Positions 44,568-57,117 are shown, numbered from the stretch's first letter. The stretch: 64,000 nt of DNA from Uloborus plumipes (GCA_038373865.1 JAXGGA010001110.1:104956-168955); one strand, 5' to 3'. The notes: generated from the sequence alone by a model not told the origin. Translations and numbers: made by a program.

Positions 44568-46137
44568 CACTAGGTGGCCAAAAGTATCCGGACACTTTCA
44601 AAAATTCACATTTTTACGTATAGCTCGAGAAATAAGTGATCAATTGTTCCTTAACTTTAGTCATACAAAATATAGGCTTCAGCGAACATTTCACAGTTGA
44701 AATTAAATTACCCTTGCATTTGGGGGATGACAAGAAAGGGGGTTGAAAGAAAAACCGCATTTTGACCGTAACTCTTCGTAAATAGCTCGGAATAAGCTAT
44801 AAATTTCAGTAATTAATTAGCATACTATGTATAATCACTGTACAAATTTTTATGAACGTACCACTCTTACTTCCGAAAATATGAAACATTTTTTAAAAAT
44901 CGGCAATTTTATTTGAAGGGTTTTCGCTCATAACACGCAGAGTTTTTGATCAAACCTTATCAAAACTTCAGGAAAGATGACAAAATACAACAGAAAGAAC
45001 ATACTAAAACGGTAAATAAAAATATTAAAAATACGATGAGATATGAACGTTAAAAGGAAATAATTTTTCACGGCGCATGCGCGAACGACAGAAATTTATA
45101 ACTACAAAAATATTGTAGCTTGGTTTGTACTGCATCTTATAAAAAAAGTTTCAGTTGAATATCGTAAAAATTGAAAAAGATATCAGCGATCTAGTGAGCT
45201 GTAATTCATTCATTCGCAGACAATACATAACTGGCGTTGGCGAGGGGTTGTCCACAAATAGTGTGGTGACAATCGAGCATTTTTTTCAATGTTGAATTGT
45301 ATACAGTTTGAAAGTTTATATTCTGCATAGAAGTCTCATTTCGCCTTTTCGGTCAAAAAGACCTTTTACGTTGGTGGCCAAAAGTTATCCGGACACCCCT
45401 GAAACGTTGGGTTTGGACGATGACGAAATAACCTTTAATTTAAAAATAGCTCTTTGTGGACAGACCCTCACTGTTTATGTATTGTCTGCGAATGAATGAA
45501 ATTCAGCTCACTAGATCGCTGATATCTTTTTCAATTTTCATGATATTCAACTGGAACTTTTTTTATAAGATGCAGTATAAATCAGAGTGCAATATTTTTG
45601 TAGCTATAAATTTCTGTCGTTCGCGCATGTGCCGTGAAACATTATTTCCTTTTAACGTTTATATCTCATCGTATTTTTAATATTTTTATTTACCGTTTTA
45701 GTATGTTCTTTCTGTTGTATTTTGTCATCTTTCCTGAAGTTTTGATAAGGTTTGATCAAAAATTCTGCGTGTTCTGAGCGAAAACCCTTCAAATAAAATT
45801 GCCGTTTTTTAAAAAATGTTTCATATCTGCGGAAGTAAGAATGGTACGTTCATAAAAAATTGTACAGTAATTATACATAGTATGCTGATTAATTACTGAA
45901 ATTTATAGCTTATTCCGAGCTATTTTCGAAGAGTTATGGTCAAAATGCGGTTCTTCTTTCAACCCCCTTTCTTGTCATCCCCCAAATTCAAGGGTAATTT
46001 AATTTCAACTGGGAAATGTTTGCTGAAGCCTATATTTTGTATGACTAAAGTTAAGGAACAATTGATCACTTATTTCTCGAGCTATATGTAAAAATGTGAA
46101 TTTTTGAAAGTGTCCGGATACTTTTGGCCACCTAGTG
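44568..46137. mobile_element. Tc1-like foldback element with a third internal terminus copy
   Basis: The 1570-bp element starts CACTAGGTGGCCAAAAGTAT and ends with the inverted copy, with TA at 44566-44567 and 46138-46139. The left arm (44568-45260) pairs with the right arm (about 45448-46137) with high identity over about 690 bp. The spacer of about 187 bp contains GGTGGCCAAAAGTTATCCGG (about 45374-45393), a third copy of the terminal motif. The frame 45308-45499 lies in this spacer and has no transposase motif. It is non-autonomous. Confidence 0.9.
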
Positions 46138-46544
46138 TATTAGATCTATTTTCATAAATAAATACGTAATTCAAAAATTAGTGTTGATTTTCCTACTTTA
46201 ATTTTCTAAATCTTCTGGAATGCACAAGAAATACGCAATGTATAATAATATACAATGTTGGGGTTACAAACACTCCATTGTAATTTTACTTCGTAATTGC
46301 TTAGCCTCAGTCAACTTATGCTTCATAATGAGGGTACCATTTTTCCCCCCACAAGTAATCAAATTTTTTTGTGGAGAAGAAACTATTATTTTCGTGCCAG
46401 TTTTTAAATTTTTTTGTTTACCTTTATGGGATATTTAAATTCAATGCTGTTGAATAACAATAAACCAATGATATAACGGGGTGTTAAATGTTTTTATTCA
46501 ACTCTTTTTTTATTCGCATTTACCTAAAATGTATTCGTCATTTT

Positions 46545-46730
46545 GTGGGGTAAAACCCCGCAGATTTGTTTTTCTACTAAAGTGTAAATTTTTTGGTAAT
46601 TACTAATCTGACAAAACTAAAATATGGAGGTGGATATAGGTAACAGCCTATTCTACGACATAAATTAGAAATAGCGGGAAATTCTACCATGATGTGATAG
46701 AAATTGTAAACTGCGGGGCTTTACCCCCAC
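46545..46730. mobile_element. MITE with GTGGGGTAAAACCCCGCAG termini
   Basis: The left end GTGGGGTAAAACCCCGCAG is mirrored by CTGCGGGGCTTTACCCCCAC on the right (186 bp in all). Each terminus is itself a short palindrome. No TSD could be fixed, so the family is open. Confidence 0.7.
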
Positions 46731-47339
46731 CTACCCTATTTGAACTGCTATTTTAATTCCGCTGTATTAGAAAAATTGAAATGTCTTCAAAGGATTCGTT
46801 TAAAAGTCACTGTTTTGAATGAAAAGGATTTGAGGTGGTGTCATACACTCATCTGCGGGAGGGCAAAATTGAAGCCATTAAAAACTTATTCTACTAAGAA
46901 AAAATTGTACATAAGTTTTCAATTGAGCTCTGTTTAGAGATACTTAAATGAGCGGTATTTGCCCGCCGAACCTTATTACCCAACTTTCCCTAACCTCTTA
47001 ATTTCACCATTTCATTCCTGTGGAAACTTTCAAATCTCGGCGCATTGAATCAGAACAATTTCTCATACGAAAGACAACTGCGTGAAAAATTGAATGATCA
47101 CTACTGCATGAAATGAGAGTTTTCAGTTGTCTGGGGGATAGCGATGCGAATATATTGTCAAAGGCCGTGTCTTGCGTGGGATGAATTTTCTTTCACACTT
47201 GTTTGAGTCACCTTGAACTGCTTTCAGATATTAAAAAAAAAAAAAAAAAAAAACTGGTTGTTGCTTCCTTCTCCTTATCGTGTGGTTTTGTCGCAGATGT
47301 TTACACGATTTAAACTTTATTATTTTATCTTCTAATATT
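46731..47339. other. AT-rich stretch, no supported feature
   Basis: A 20-bp A-run lies at about 47233-47252. The 65-codon frame at 46740-46937 has no recognised domain. Confidence 0.5.
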
Positions 47340-48080
47340 CAGTAAACTCTGGATTATCCTCGGTGTGGATTATCAGCAGGTCTTTCTCACTTCTGTTTTC
47401 ATTTTTACGGCGATTTTGAGCGTGCTATTGTTCGTTTTTAGCTGTTAAACAATTTTTCATTAAATGCTAGCGTTTTTAGTTAATTTAAATGTATCGTGTG
47501 TGTTATTGATTTTTTTCAGCTATCGCATAAACTAGTAATTTTTAGGTATTCACTTATCCATGGGTACTGTACCACCGTATTCCACGGATAATCGTTAACC
47601 CTTTTTAAGGCGGTGGTAAATATCTTACCACCAACTCTGAGAACTTAAAACAATGTTTTATGTATAACATGTAATGTTCCATTGTGAGCTGCTCCATGTT
47701 TCATGTTGTTCCACCAGACAAACTAAAAGTATTTTTGGTGATTTACATTGTATTTAGTTTTTCTATCACTTACTTCATGCGTAACTAAAAAAATGTGTAA
47801 TTTGAAATAACTAATGACGAATAGTTTTACAAGGAATGCACATTTACTTGTGAAATTATTTGTATTTTACATTTATTCTATTGAATAAATCAGTGAAATG
47901 TCATTGCTTGTAATGGACGGTGGTTAACTTTACTCACCCCTCTTAAAAACTAAAGCCACAACAGCAAACTTTAAAAAAATACATTTTTTGGTCATAAATG
48001 AGCTTCATTTTTCTAATTATAATGCAAAATGTGAACTTCGGAGAAAAACGGATTGTGCCCGTTAAAGGGTTAATTTACTG
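47340..48080 (+). mobile_element. pogo/Tigger-like MITE split by a piggyBac-like insertion
   Basis: The left end CAGTAAACTCTGGATTATCC is matched by the right end after the insert is removed: GGATAATCGTTAATTTACTG (47587-47598 joined to 48074-48080). The right part shares GGTATTCACTTATCC and CCACGGATAATCG with the copy ending at 23459. Its own length without the insert is about 266 bp. Precise left TSD is unclear. Confidence 0.75.
47599..48069. mobile_element. piggyBac-like MITE with perfect TTAA duplication
   Basis: The 471-bp element has termini CCCTTTTTAAGGCGG and GCCCGTTAAAGGG, is flanked by TTAA at 47595-47598 and 48070-48073, and carries subterminal GGTGGTAAATATCTTACCAC palindromic sequence. 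CCC...GGG ends and an exact TTAA TSD are diagnostic of piggyBac. It is non-coding. Confidence 0.88.
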
Positions 48081-48414
48081 TATGTATTTTGATCCTTAGT
48101 TGGTTCACAATATGGCATTACCCTACCTTTCGATGATTCGAAAAGAATCGCCTATTGATCTCTGAAGTTTGATTGCAATAGTGCTCTTATGCGCGTGCTT
48201 TTATCCGCAACAGGATCAGCATGTATTTGTTGATTGCTGCAGTTACACAGTAGTGCTCTTACATATCTTGTGAGTTCCTTTGAAAATATATTAATGCTAA
48301 CTAAAAATTTGGAAAATAATTCGAATAGTAGAATTGGTGATTTTATTTTTTGGTTGGACGATATCTTGAGGTCTCAAATGGCTAAGACAAAAGTAAATAA
48401 ATAAGGATTGTGTA

Positions 48415-48610
48415 AGGCTGTCCACAAAATGATATCACGGAATTGCGAAAGTGAAAGCGTAGCAGTTTCTGAGGAGTGAATGGTAACAAGTGTGACATTA
48501 CGCATTTTTAATATGAATATTTAATGAGAGTGACATGTGACAAAAAGGGGCGGGTAGGAGAGGAGTGGGTCAATAATGTTAAAAAAAGTGACATCATTTT
48601 GTATAGCCCC
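48415..48610. mobile_element. MITE with GGCTGTCCACAAAATGA-type termini
   Basis: The left end GGCTGTCCACAAAATGATAT followed by CACG is mirrored by AAGTGACATCATTTTGTATA followed by GCCCC. This GGGCTGTCCACAAAT...GTCAC terminal pattern is one I recognise as a widespread animal MITE type, though I cannot assign its superfamily. About 196 bp, non-coding, TSD uncertain. Confidence 0.7.
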
Positions 48611-48986
48611 TGCCCAAGTCAAAATATTTGACGTGTTTTTGGGCGTGAAAACTGAGCTCTGTTGATGGAAAAAGTTACTAACGATTTGGAGATTTAAGAA
48701 CAATATTTATTTACAACATTAAGACGCAACGAAGAATTCAATAAGCGTTTTCAACGGTATATTTTTAACCTTTGGCCCAAAGGTAAATATTTTAGTTGCA
48801 TTTGGAAAATGGCATAATGTTAACTTCTGTGTGTTTTTTTTTTCCATATTTGATGGAAAAGTTGGTCAAGATGAAGATTTTAAGAAGGGTACTAATGAAA
48901 TTTATTTGTACGTACGTAAAAATGATGGTGTATATTTAAAAAAGAAAATTTGCAATTCGACTATTCGAAACATTGAAATATATATG

Positions 48987-49165
48987 CTGCCGAGTCTCAG
49001 ATGACTCGAAGCCTCATAACTGGAACATTTCTTTATCTGGAAGTTTTCATACGTCGTAAACTCTTGAGCAGTTATTGGTAGCTTAAGTTTCCTCCAACTT
49101 AAGCTACCAATAACTCGAAGCTTTTAGCCGGTTTCTTGGGACTTCGAGCTATCGAGACTCGGCTG
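48987..49165. mobile_element. small Tigger-like MITE containing a perfect hairpin
   Basis: The left end CTGCCGAGTCTCAGATGACT is mirrored by AGCTATCGAGACTCGGCTG, with TA after 49165. At its centre a perfect 20-bp hairpin lies at 49070-49089 and 49096-49115 (AGTTATTGGTAGCTTAAGTT, 6-nt loop TCCTCC). Further ACTCGAAGC words are symmetric around it. Confidence 0.7.
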
Positions 49166-49278
49166 TATTTAAAGATATCCTCTTTTCTATAAATTCTAAT
49201 TATTTTTTGCTGAAAACTTTTTTATTCATTGGATTTATCAAGAAACTTATTTTTTTTAATTGCGTATTAAAAAGAAGT

Positions 49279-49316
49279 CCCCTTAACAATGTATTGTTTA
49301 ATACATTGTTAAGGGG
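49279..49316. repeat. perfect 17-bp hairpin, 4-nt loop
   Basis: CCCCTTAACAATGTATT (49279-49295), loop GTTT, exact complement at 49300-49316. There is no surrounding terminal repeat, so it is probably a local template-switch product. A Rho-independent terminator is not expected in this eukaryotic context. Confidence 0.8.
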
Positions 49317-50730
49317 GTATTTGTTTGTACATAATGCGAAAGAAATTTGAATAAGTGCAAGAGTTTTTGATAAAATATCATGTGATTTGAAATAATAAAC
49401 TAATTTTAAAATCACTCAATTGAGAGCAGAAATATACTAGTTTCCGGTGTTTGCATTTCTAAAACATTTTCCTCGTGTCAAAATGCATAGTGCATAGCAA
49501 ACAAGCAATTTCTACAGTAGAACTAAAAATAGTTCTTGAACTATGAAATTTACTTGATTATGATCTGGTTAGATGAATTCCTGCTAGTTATAGCACTCAA
49601 ATCCCTTTGAAAGTGTGTTTTTACGGATGACAGCTTTTGTAAATCAAATACTACTTTCTTCGAGGCTATAAGTTTTTTTTTCTTTTTCTATTCGTGGTTT
49701 CTTACTGAAGACTCATTTTTGAAATGCTTTTAGCCAGAAACGATTTACGTATTTCTCTAGTAGTAGGGTTTTGTCCTTGTTAGTAAAAATTGTGTTCATT
49801 CCCGTATTTTTATAAGATTAATAAATATTATATGTTTGGGCCCATTTCAATATATAATATTAAAATGGGTTAATAAATATTATATTATAATTAAAGATAT
49901 TTGATAGCTTATCCAGACAGTGAAAAGCTAATGTATCAAAAGTGGAAAGGAGAAAAGTTTGATCTGCTTCATAATAAAACTGCTGTTAAGTTTTTTTTCC
50001 GGTGCGGGGGAGGGGGGGGGGGGTTGTAAGTTAATTGAAATATGCGTATCAAATGTCAGATGCTTTAGAACTTCTTTCATAAAAAAGATGTTCTATTTAT
50101 TATTAATAAGTCAAATTGTTTAAATCATCCCATATTGACCGTGATTTCAGAATAACTTGGTAGTTTACACTTTACCCCCCCCCCTCCTATATTCTAATTT
50201 TTTTGTTAAATCTTTACACTTTGGAATGTGTAAGTTACTTATACTTTTATGCGGAATTTAGTTTGTTTATGCTGATAACTAGAAATCTACATTGCACAAA
50301 GTAAATGAACAATAATTTATTATTATAATTAATTATAATACTTCTGATTAAAATTTATAATTCTTATAATGATAATTATTATTATAATTATTTTTTTATA
50401 ATAATTAATAATATGATTAATATAAAAAAATAGTAATTAATATGCATTTTTTCAATTGACTTTGATTCCTGAAAGATTTTAAAAAGTGGAAGTTTCCCTT
50501 TATTACACCGTGGTTACACCGTACTATCGAATAAATGTTTTTCATTGTTACCTTGCTCATGAATAGATAAATTGTACTACAGCAATAAAACAGAACAGTA
50601 GTAATTTAATTTGTATGCTTGTTTGAAGTTAGAAGTTACTAAGATGTTCGAAATAAACTTCTTTCGTCAGATGTATTTTCATCAATAAGCATTGGGGGAA
50701 AAAAAGGATTCTGATCCCAAAACACATGTA
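49317..50730. other. AT-rich stretch with G- and C-runs and an ATTATA-rich tract
   Basis: A G-run lies at about 50005-50024 and a C-run at about 50175-50184. The tract 50309-50445 is nearly pure A/T with repeated ATTATAATTA words. No genes are supported. Confidence 0.55.
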
Positions 50731-50888
50731 GGGTAGACCGGAGCACGTTTACGTAGATTTTTTTTTCTATGAAATTTCTAATTTTTATGTTTCAATTTAG
50801 AAAATTTTAGACATTATGATCTTATAAAGCGGTTAATAATGTTAAAGTTTATACATTCAGTTTTTGCTCTGTTTTAATATTGAAGCGT

Positions 50889-50947
<59 letters not shown>

Positions 50948-51332
50948 TCAATGTCTGTTGTGTAAACCTGCTCCGTACCTGCTGGGGCACCCATTCTCCC
51001 TTACAGAACGGCATTTTTCATTATTTTGACATCTAACTTAGTTATGTTAGTTTTTTGTACCCAATATCTTACCATCTATAAAATAAAGAACATTTATAAT
51101 GGGCAGATACAGGGGGGGGGGGGTTCAATAAGTTCAACACAAAATTTGCTCAAATTGACAGGAAACAGGTTATCCGTCCCAAATGCTTTATCAAAGCTCG
51201 AGGGACACTAAACTACTTGTGAGAGCACTTGCTGGGAGCAGCATCAATTTGTTACGACTGGTGACACACACACACACCAATTATAAAGGTATCGAAAAAA
51301 GAGCAGTGCTTTAAACTTGCCCCGGTCTACCC
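50731..51332. mobile_element. TA-flanked MITE with GGGTAGACCGG termini
   Basis: The left end GGGTAGACCGGAGCACGTTT and the right end AAACTTGCCCCGGTCTACCC are inverted copies, flanked by TA at 50729-50730 and 51333-51334 (602 bp). A partly matching internal word (GTAAACCTGCTCCGTACC, about 50960) echoes the terminus. The interior contains an uninterrupted A55 run (50890-50944) and a G-run (about 51111-51122). The open frame 51026-51211 is not a transposase. Confidence 0.85.
50890..50944. repeat. A55 homopolymer
   Basis: An uninterrupted run of 55 A inside the MITE 50731-51332. The count may be inexact because such runs are error-prone in sequencing. Confidence 0.9.
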
Positions 51333-51516
51333 TACGTGCAATTAATTTGCCATTTCAGTGCCTCATTAACGATTTTATTTAGAATTTCTTTTCAGCACAA
51401 AAGTACTCGTTTTTATTTCGCCTATGTTTTATGTGTACATTTCTTTCCGTCACTATAATCTGAGCTGTATTAAACCCCCTTTTTAACTCCTTAACTGTTG
51501 GTGAGATTTTTGTATT

Positions 51517-51549
<33 letters not shown>

Positions 51550-51742
51550 TTTGCGACGTAAGTAGTAAGATAGGGCTGTATGTTATCTCTGCATTATATT
51601 TCTTTTGCACTCTATTAAATTTAGCAAATTAAAGTAGGAAAATTTTCAACGATGTTTGTATTCATTCATTTAATTATTTATTTTTGTATTTATATAAATA
51701 AACTGAAACAGTACCGTAAGTAATATACATGAACCTCTAAAG

Positions 51743-52000
51743 CAGTAATTCCCAAAGTGGTCCTCGTAAACTTCAAAGGGTCTACGCTAGTCTGTAAAGG
51801 GATCATGTAAACGAAAGAAAAAATTGGAGGCACACAGTGTACGAAATGCAAATAATAGTTCACGAACCTGAGTCATTCTATTAGAAATTTATGTAAATTT
51901 GGAATGACCCCCCAAAACAAAATTGCATACACGTTTTTCCGGGCTGCAAGTAACCCCTATTTCAAAGCAGTTAAATTAGCTTATGGATAAAAGAGAGATC
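51743..52000 (+). mobile_element. hAT-like left-end fragment
   Basis: CAGTAATTCCCAAAGTGGTC followed by CTCGTAAAC is a typical hAT terminus. No inverted partner was found to the right, so this is treated as a truncated copy with an arbitrary right limit. Confidence 0.5.
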
Positions 52001-52718
52001 CCACCAAAGGATGTTTTATCAGTTATTATACTTGGTGATTTTTGCAATTTCGTTTTTCAGTACTGCTTACATGCTTAAACGTTTTCATTAAAGAAACATC
52101 CTATAAAAGTCGGTTTTTAAAACAATGCTACAGGTGGTATGGCATTAAACAATAAAAACCATTCAGCTATTATCTTTATGAAGTATTTTATGTATCACAA
52201 GCAAAAGATAAGTACTGGAGTCGACCGATTTCAAAGTCGTTAAAAATTTACGGCTTCCAACAAAAAATTTTGTGCAATTCATTTTTTCTCCTCACAGATT
52301 GATCGTTCGTTTTTTTTTTTTTTTGTCTTGTATGTTAGCTTTAATTGAATGATGAATGAGCAATATATTTTTATGCACGTAATGCATGTGTGTGTATTGC
52401 ATATGTACTACAGATCCCCCTTCCCGGAAGTCTCTTAACAAATATTACCTGCAATTTTCAATTTGCATTCCACCATAAAGCAGCAAAAGAATATTTTTAA
52501 TTATTTTTTGCTTTGAAAGCAAAATTAATGCACTAATTTTCTTTTATTTTTATTGAAAAACTGTCTTAATATAAAAATTAACTAATCTTTTTGTTAGTGC
52601 ATGTGTCATTAATTTGCACTGTCATTGAATTGTAATTTTTTATGACCTCGGTTATATCATGTTTTTGGATATATCGCTCTTTTTTGTTGTCTCCCGAGAA
52701 ACGCGTTGTACTGTGGGG

Positions 52719-52914
52719 CAAGGGCGGATCCAGCTTCTAGTTTAGGAGAGTGTCATATTTGAAAAAGGAGGGGTTATATAAAGCCCAAATTTTGTGCCAA
52801 AACGGAGGGTATTTGTTGATTTTTTTTTTTTTCGAAATATAAGTCCCAAAAAAAGTTTTTGGCTAAATTTCGCCGTTTAAGAGAATGGTCATGACCCCCC
52901 CCCCCTCTAGTCTT
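52719..52914. mobile_element. hAT-like MITE with diverged right end
   Basis: CAAGGGCGGATCCAGCTTCT at the left is the terminus type also seen at the ends of 25273-26548. The right end is decayed (a C-run then TCTAGTCTT). Flanking octamers CTGTGGGG (52711-52718) and TTGTGGGG (52915-52922) match at 7 of 8. About 196 bp, non-coding. Confidence 0.65.
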
Positions 52915-52986
52915 TTGTGGGGTTACTAAATATCTTAATTAAGGCAATTCCAATATGCTGGATTGAATCTATTTTGGGTTATTGAC

Positions 52987-53730
52987 TAGGGATGCACCGA
53001 TAAGCAAATTGGCCGATTACCGATTAATCGGCAGTTGATAATCTTCCGATTAATCGGTCAAGCCGATTAATGATTCAAATGGTTGTTTTCAGTACTACCA
53101 ATTTCACCGTTACAGTTTTTTTTTTCGTTTTTTTTTTCCCAATTCTAACCTTTGAAATAGTTGCTAATTTTTTCTTATATTTTCCTAATTTTCCCAATAT
53201 AATTTCACAATTTTATCAAATTTCTCTGGACTAATTTTCATATTATTGTGAATAATATTTCATTAGCACAATGCTAATTATGTAAACTAGGCATGAAAAT
53301 TCAAAAATTAAAAAAAAGGAGGGGGAGTCTGTGTGGTGAGCAATCCTATTTTGAAGCTCTTTTAGTTTCAATTTTTCAATTATTAGTAGCTATGTAATTC
53401 AAGACTTTTATTCTTTGTGAAAATTGAAGATAATCTAAAAGCAAGGAGAAAAGTATCGACGCATGAAAAATGTTGCTACATTATCTATGAGTATTTTTAT
53501 TCAAAATAGGTGAATTAATGTATTAAAAACTTTGCATCAACAGTGAGGATTATTATTACTGTTAATAAAATTCTTCATCATTTCTTAGTAAAGGTTTACT
53601 TCAAAAAATAATATTTAAAAACTATTTTTTCCGCCGATTAATCGGATCGATTTTGCCGATTATTAATAATAGGCAAAGTGGCCGATTATGGCCGATTAAT
53701 CGGTACTGCCGATTAATCGGTGCATCCCTA
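52987..53730. mobile_element. hAT-like element with CCGATTAATCGG subterminal repeats
   Basis: The left end TAGGGATGCACCGATAAGCA and the right end GATTAATCGGTGCATCCCTA are inverted copies (744 bp). The palindrome CCGATTAATCGG or close variants occur at least three times near each end, consistent with clustered binding sites. The flanking octamers TTATTGAC and GTTATGAC agree only partly, suggesting an old or slipped TSD. There is no transposase frame. Confidence 0.85.
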
Positions 53731-54696
53731 GTTATGACCTATTAGTTATCGGCTATCCGTCAGCAGTTCTGACTTTTGATTGTTTTTAAGTGCCCCTTCT
53801 AACATTTTGCATTTAGTTTCAACTCATAAAATCTTGGATACCATCAGGATCGAATTTGCTTCAATGTCAGTCAAGTGTGTTTCATACTCTCTTAAAAATT
53901 TATCCAAAAAGAAGCTGCAATATTGCACTGAATATGCCACGTGTAAAGAAACGTGTTTTGAAACAGATCTGGTAGCACAATACCATCATCTTCGCTCTAC
54001 TGGTTCAACAACTGCAAATAAATAAAAAAAATCCGAATTCCAATAGCCAATCTTTTCCATCACGAGGGCTATTTGCAGAAGTAAAAGAGTTAGCATACAA
54101 ACACAATGTACTCTAAATAATGATCAGCGGATGCGAGGGTCGTTGCTTTTTCATATTGTTTGCGTGTTCGACGAATGGAATGATTAGGGCTTGCGTCTTT
54201 TTTAAGTGACAGAATGATGGCTTAACTTTAACTTGGCCATGGCATTCAATCGAAGAAGACATACCTCTGCTAATTCTCTTGGGAGAATGCATGGTAATTG
54301 CTGTTAGTTTTTCTTAAAAACGATTTTCGTTTTTCGGCTATTTCGTAGCTTTTTGCTGTCATTTCTTTCAGTGGCGTAGACATTTTTTTGTTACTGAGAA
54401 CTGATTACTCGCTGTCAGTGTTTTATTTCAATTGAAGTTCCGACAGTGGCACCAGCAACTTGCTCATTTTCTAGATCTGTTATTTGATAATATGGCAAAT
54501 GCAAAGTTTTAAAGATCATACGTTGAAGTTCAATGAATGTTTTTCTCTTTAAATTTATTGATTTATAGTAGCTTTAATTTTCACCTTTATTTCTTACATT
54601 TCGTTAAAAGCAGTTGCGTTCGGTTTCCCAATATCACCTTGTTACTCGGTAGTGAGGCACAAAACTCAACCACTTCTTAACTCCAGAATTTTACTA
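53731..54696. other. stretch with one unassigned open frame
   Basis: A plus-strand frame of 81 codons (53780-54025), containing KCVSYSLKNLSKKKLQYCTE and six cysteines, ends just before an A-run. I recognise no family and no splice-site context, so I leave it as unassigned rather than a gene. The remainder is featureless. Confidence 0.4.
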
Positions 54697-54715
54697 CACT
54701 CCCAAAAATTTCTTC

Positions 54716-55090
54716 TTAAATTGACGGAAATTTTCTTGGCAGCAGTGCTGCCGGAAGATTAACGATATTTGACGGATTTCCGTTTCTATTTTTTCTGTCA
54801 AATGACGAAACTTCTGTCTTTATTTCTTCCGTTACAAGAGGGAAGTGTTCCGTCATTTGACGAATTTCCGTTTCGTTCTTTCTCCTGTTAATTGAAGAAA
54901 TTTCCGTCGTCATTTTTTCCGTTATGGGAGGGTAATTTTCCGTTATTTAAAGAAACGTCCGTTATGGTTGTTTCTGTTACACAAATGATTTGTTTCGTCA
55001 TTTAAAGAAATGTCCGTTACGATCGTTTCCGTTAGATGTAGGAAATTTTGAGTTTTTCGAAGAAATTAGTTATTTTTGTTTCTCTTAAAT
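54716..55090. repeat. degenerate tandem array of TTTCCGTCATTTGACGAAA unit
   Basis: About six imperfect units of roughly 60-65 bp built from TTTGACGAATTTCCGTTTC-type words and a CCGTTAC-GAGGGA-type linker. The palindromic core GTCATTTGAC gives each unit local dyad symmetry. A minus-strand frame at 54716-54913 is a translation of the array. Confidence 0.75.
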
Positions 55091-57117
55091 GATGGGTTTC
55101 TTTTATTTCTTTTTTCAGCCCTTAAAAAAAGAAAATTTTTGTACAGATTGAAGCAGGGCTAATCGGTTTAAAACAAATCGTTTTTTTTTTTTTCTTCAAA
55201 CTGTGTGTTTTTTGAATGTAATGTTAAGCTTGCTAAATAGTTTTATTTTTGCATTCATGCAACTTTTTTATTCAATTTATATTACCATTCATTCATATTA
55301 CCTATTAGGCACATAAATATACAAGGTAGACACAAGTTAAGTCTTTCTGAAATCACATGGGAGTAAAATCCAAGTATTTATTTCTTCATTATTTTTTTTC
55401 AGCAGTTGTACATTTCAAAATACCCAAAAAGTAAATTTCAATCAAAACTTCATTTTACTACCCAATTTGCTTACTTACTTAAGATGAATAGAGATAAATA
55501 ATGTATCATTGAGGAAATGCACGTTGTATATTAATCTTAAGTCTGGAGAATATTTAAATAACAAGAGAAAAAAAATAATAGAAGAAATCCAAAACATTTA
55601 GAGTTGGCATGAAATGGCTCCAATAATCACACACTTTTTCATATGTGCTTTTATCCACAATACAATCAGAGCAAGAAAAGATACATCAAACTTTGAAAAC
55701 AATATATCAATGATTCTGTGCTCTTATAAGATTTAATGCCTGAGTTTCACCTTACAGAGAACTTTTTAAATCCCAGTATAATATTCCCCTGTATGAATTA
55801 TGGAAGAATAAATATACATTAATTTTTATAACGAAATTCTTATTATTGACATGTGTTAAAAAATATTTTAAAAGTTATGTAATGTATATAACACTTGTGT
55901 TTGTAAATACTAAGAAATACTTTTTATGATTAAGAATGCATGATTTCAAGTTTTCTTACATTAATTTATTAATAGTAGTAGGCTATAATTATGAAGAAAT
56001 AAATGTGCAAGATTTTATAGTTAATTATGTCTTACACTTATTGCAATATATCGCTTGAATTGCTCATTCACAACAAGGTTTTTTTTATATGTACTAATTT
56101 CTTAATTGTTAAAAGATTTTCAAACAAAATTTCCTTTATAGAAATGAAACTGCATATTTTTACGCTTAATATTTTTACATTTAATTTAATTATTAAGTCC
56201 AAACGTGAATTCAATTCACATGAATTAGCATTTGTTGACGATAAATTAATAACGTCTTGATGTCTCCGAAAAAAATTGCTCTCATTACGATTAGGGCTTA
56301 AACCGGTTTTTTAACAACCCTGAATTGAAGAAAACTATTTTATAAATACTAATATAACTATATTTTATAAAATATATTTAGAAAAATACTAGGAGAAAAC
56401 CAGAAATTTGTATTTGAAAGCAACCTACAATCTGTTTCAAACAATTATTCACTTAAATAGGATTTTTTTAAGATATTAAAAAGTATTCTTGAATTTATAT
56501 TTAACCTATTTCTTTTTTCACGATCATATTCAGAAATGCCTTCAAGTCAAAAATTTTGTTAGCTGCAACCAGCTCAGGACTTAAGAATCAGGACTTTTAT
56601 CAGGACCTAAAAAAATATGTTATTAAACCCATATGATTCACCAACAAAAAGCTGTGATTTTAGTAACTTCTTATAAGTAGAAGAACACCTGTTTTAAACC
56701 ACGTAGTAAACAATAGGAGAATGGATTTACAGTAAGAGAATGTAGAATTTTATTTTTACAGGCATTTATACATACAGGTAATATTACTACAACTTTCTTC
56801 TTTTCGACTCATGGTTCCTCTTTCTGGTTTTATTTCTACAAAGACACTAAAAGAAAAGAAAAATAAAAGAAAATTATAACAAGACAATAAAAACTTAACT
56901 GAGCAGAGTGCTGCACTATGCCTGATGCTTGGTTAATGAATCCTCGCCTTTTACTTGTAACTTAAGTTCATTGAAAGTGAGCATTCTTTTTTTGAAAATA
57001 ATTACTTCAAAAATTATTCTATTTTCAAGTGACTTTAAAAAATGCTGTTTACAAAATGCGATTTTCTCAGCAGCACTCTGCTCTTTTTTTGACTTTTGAA
57101 AAACTCCCATATATATA
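55091..57117. other. AT-rich interior, no supported gene
   Basis: Open frames at 56027-56260 (plus) and 56916-57167 (minus) show no domains. No repeats or RNA genes are recognised. Confidence 0.5.

Noticed and set aside
49279..49316. Bacterial-type intrinsic terminator
   Set aside because: The hairpin is not followed by a U-tract in a transcription unit, and the whole window is eukaryotic in character.
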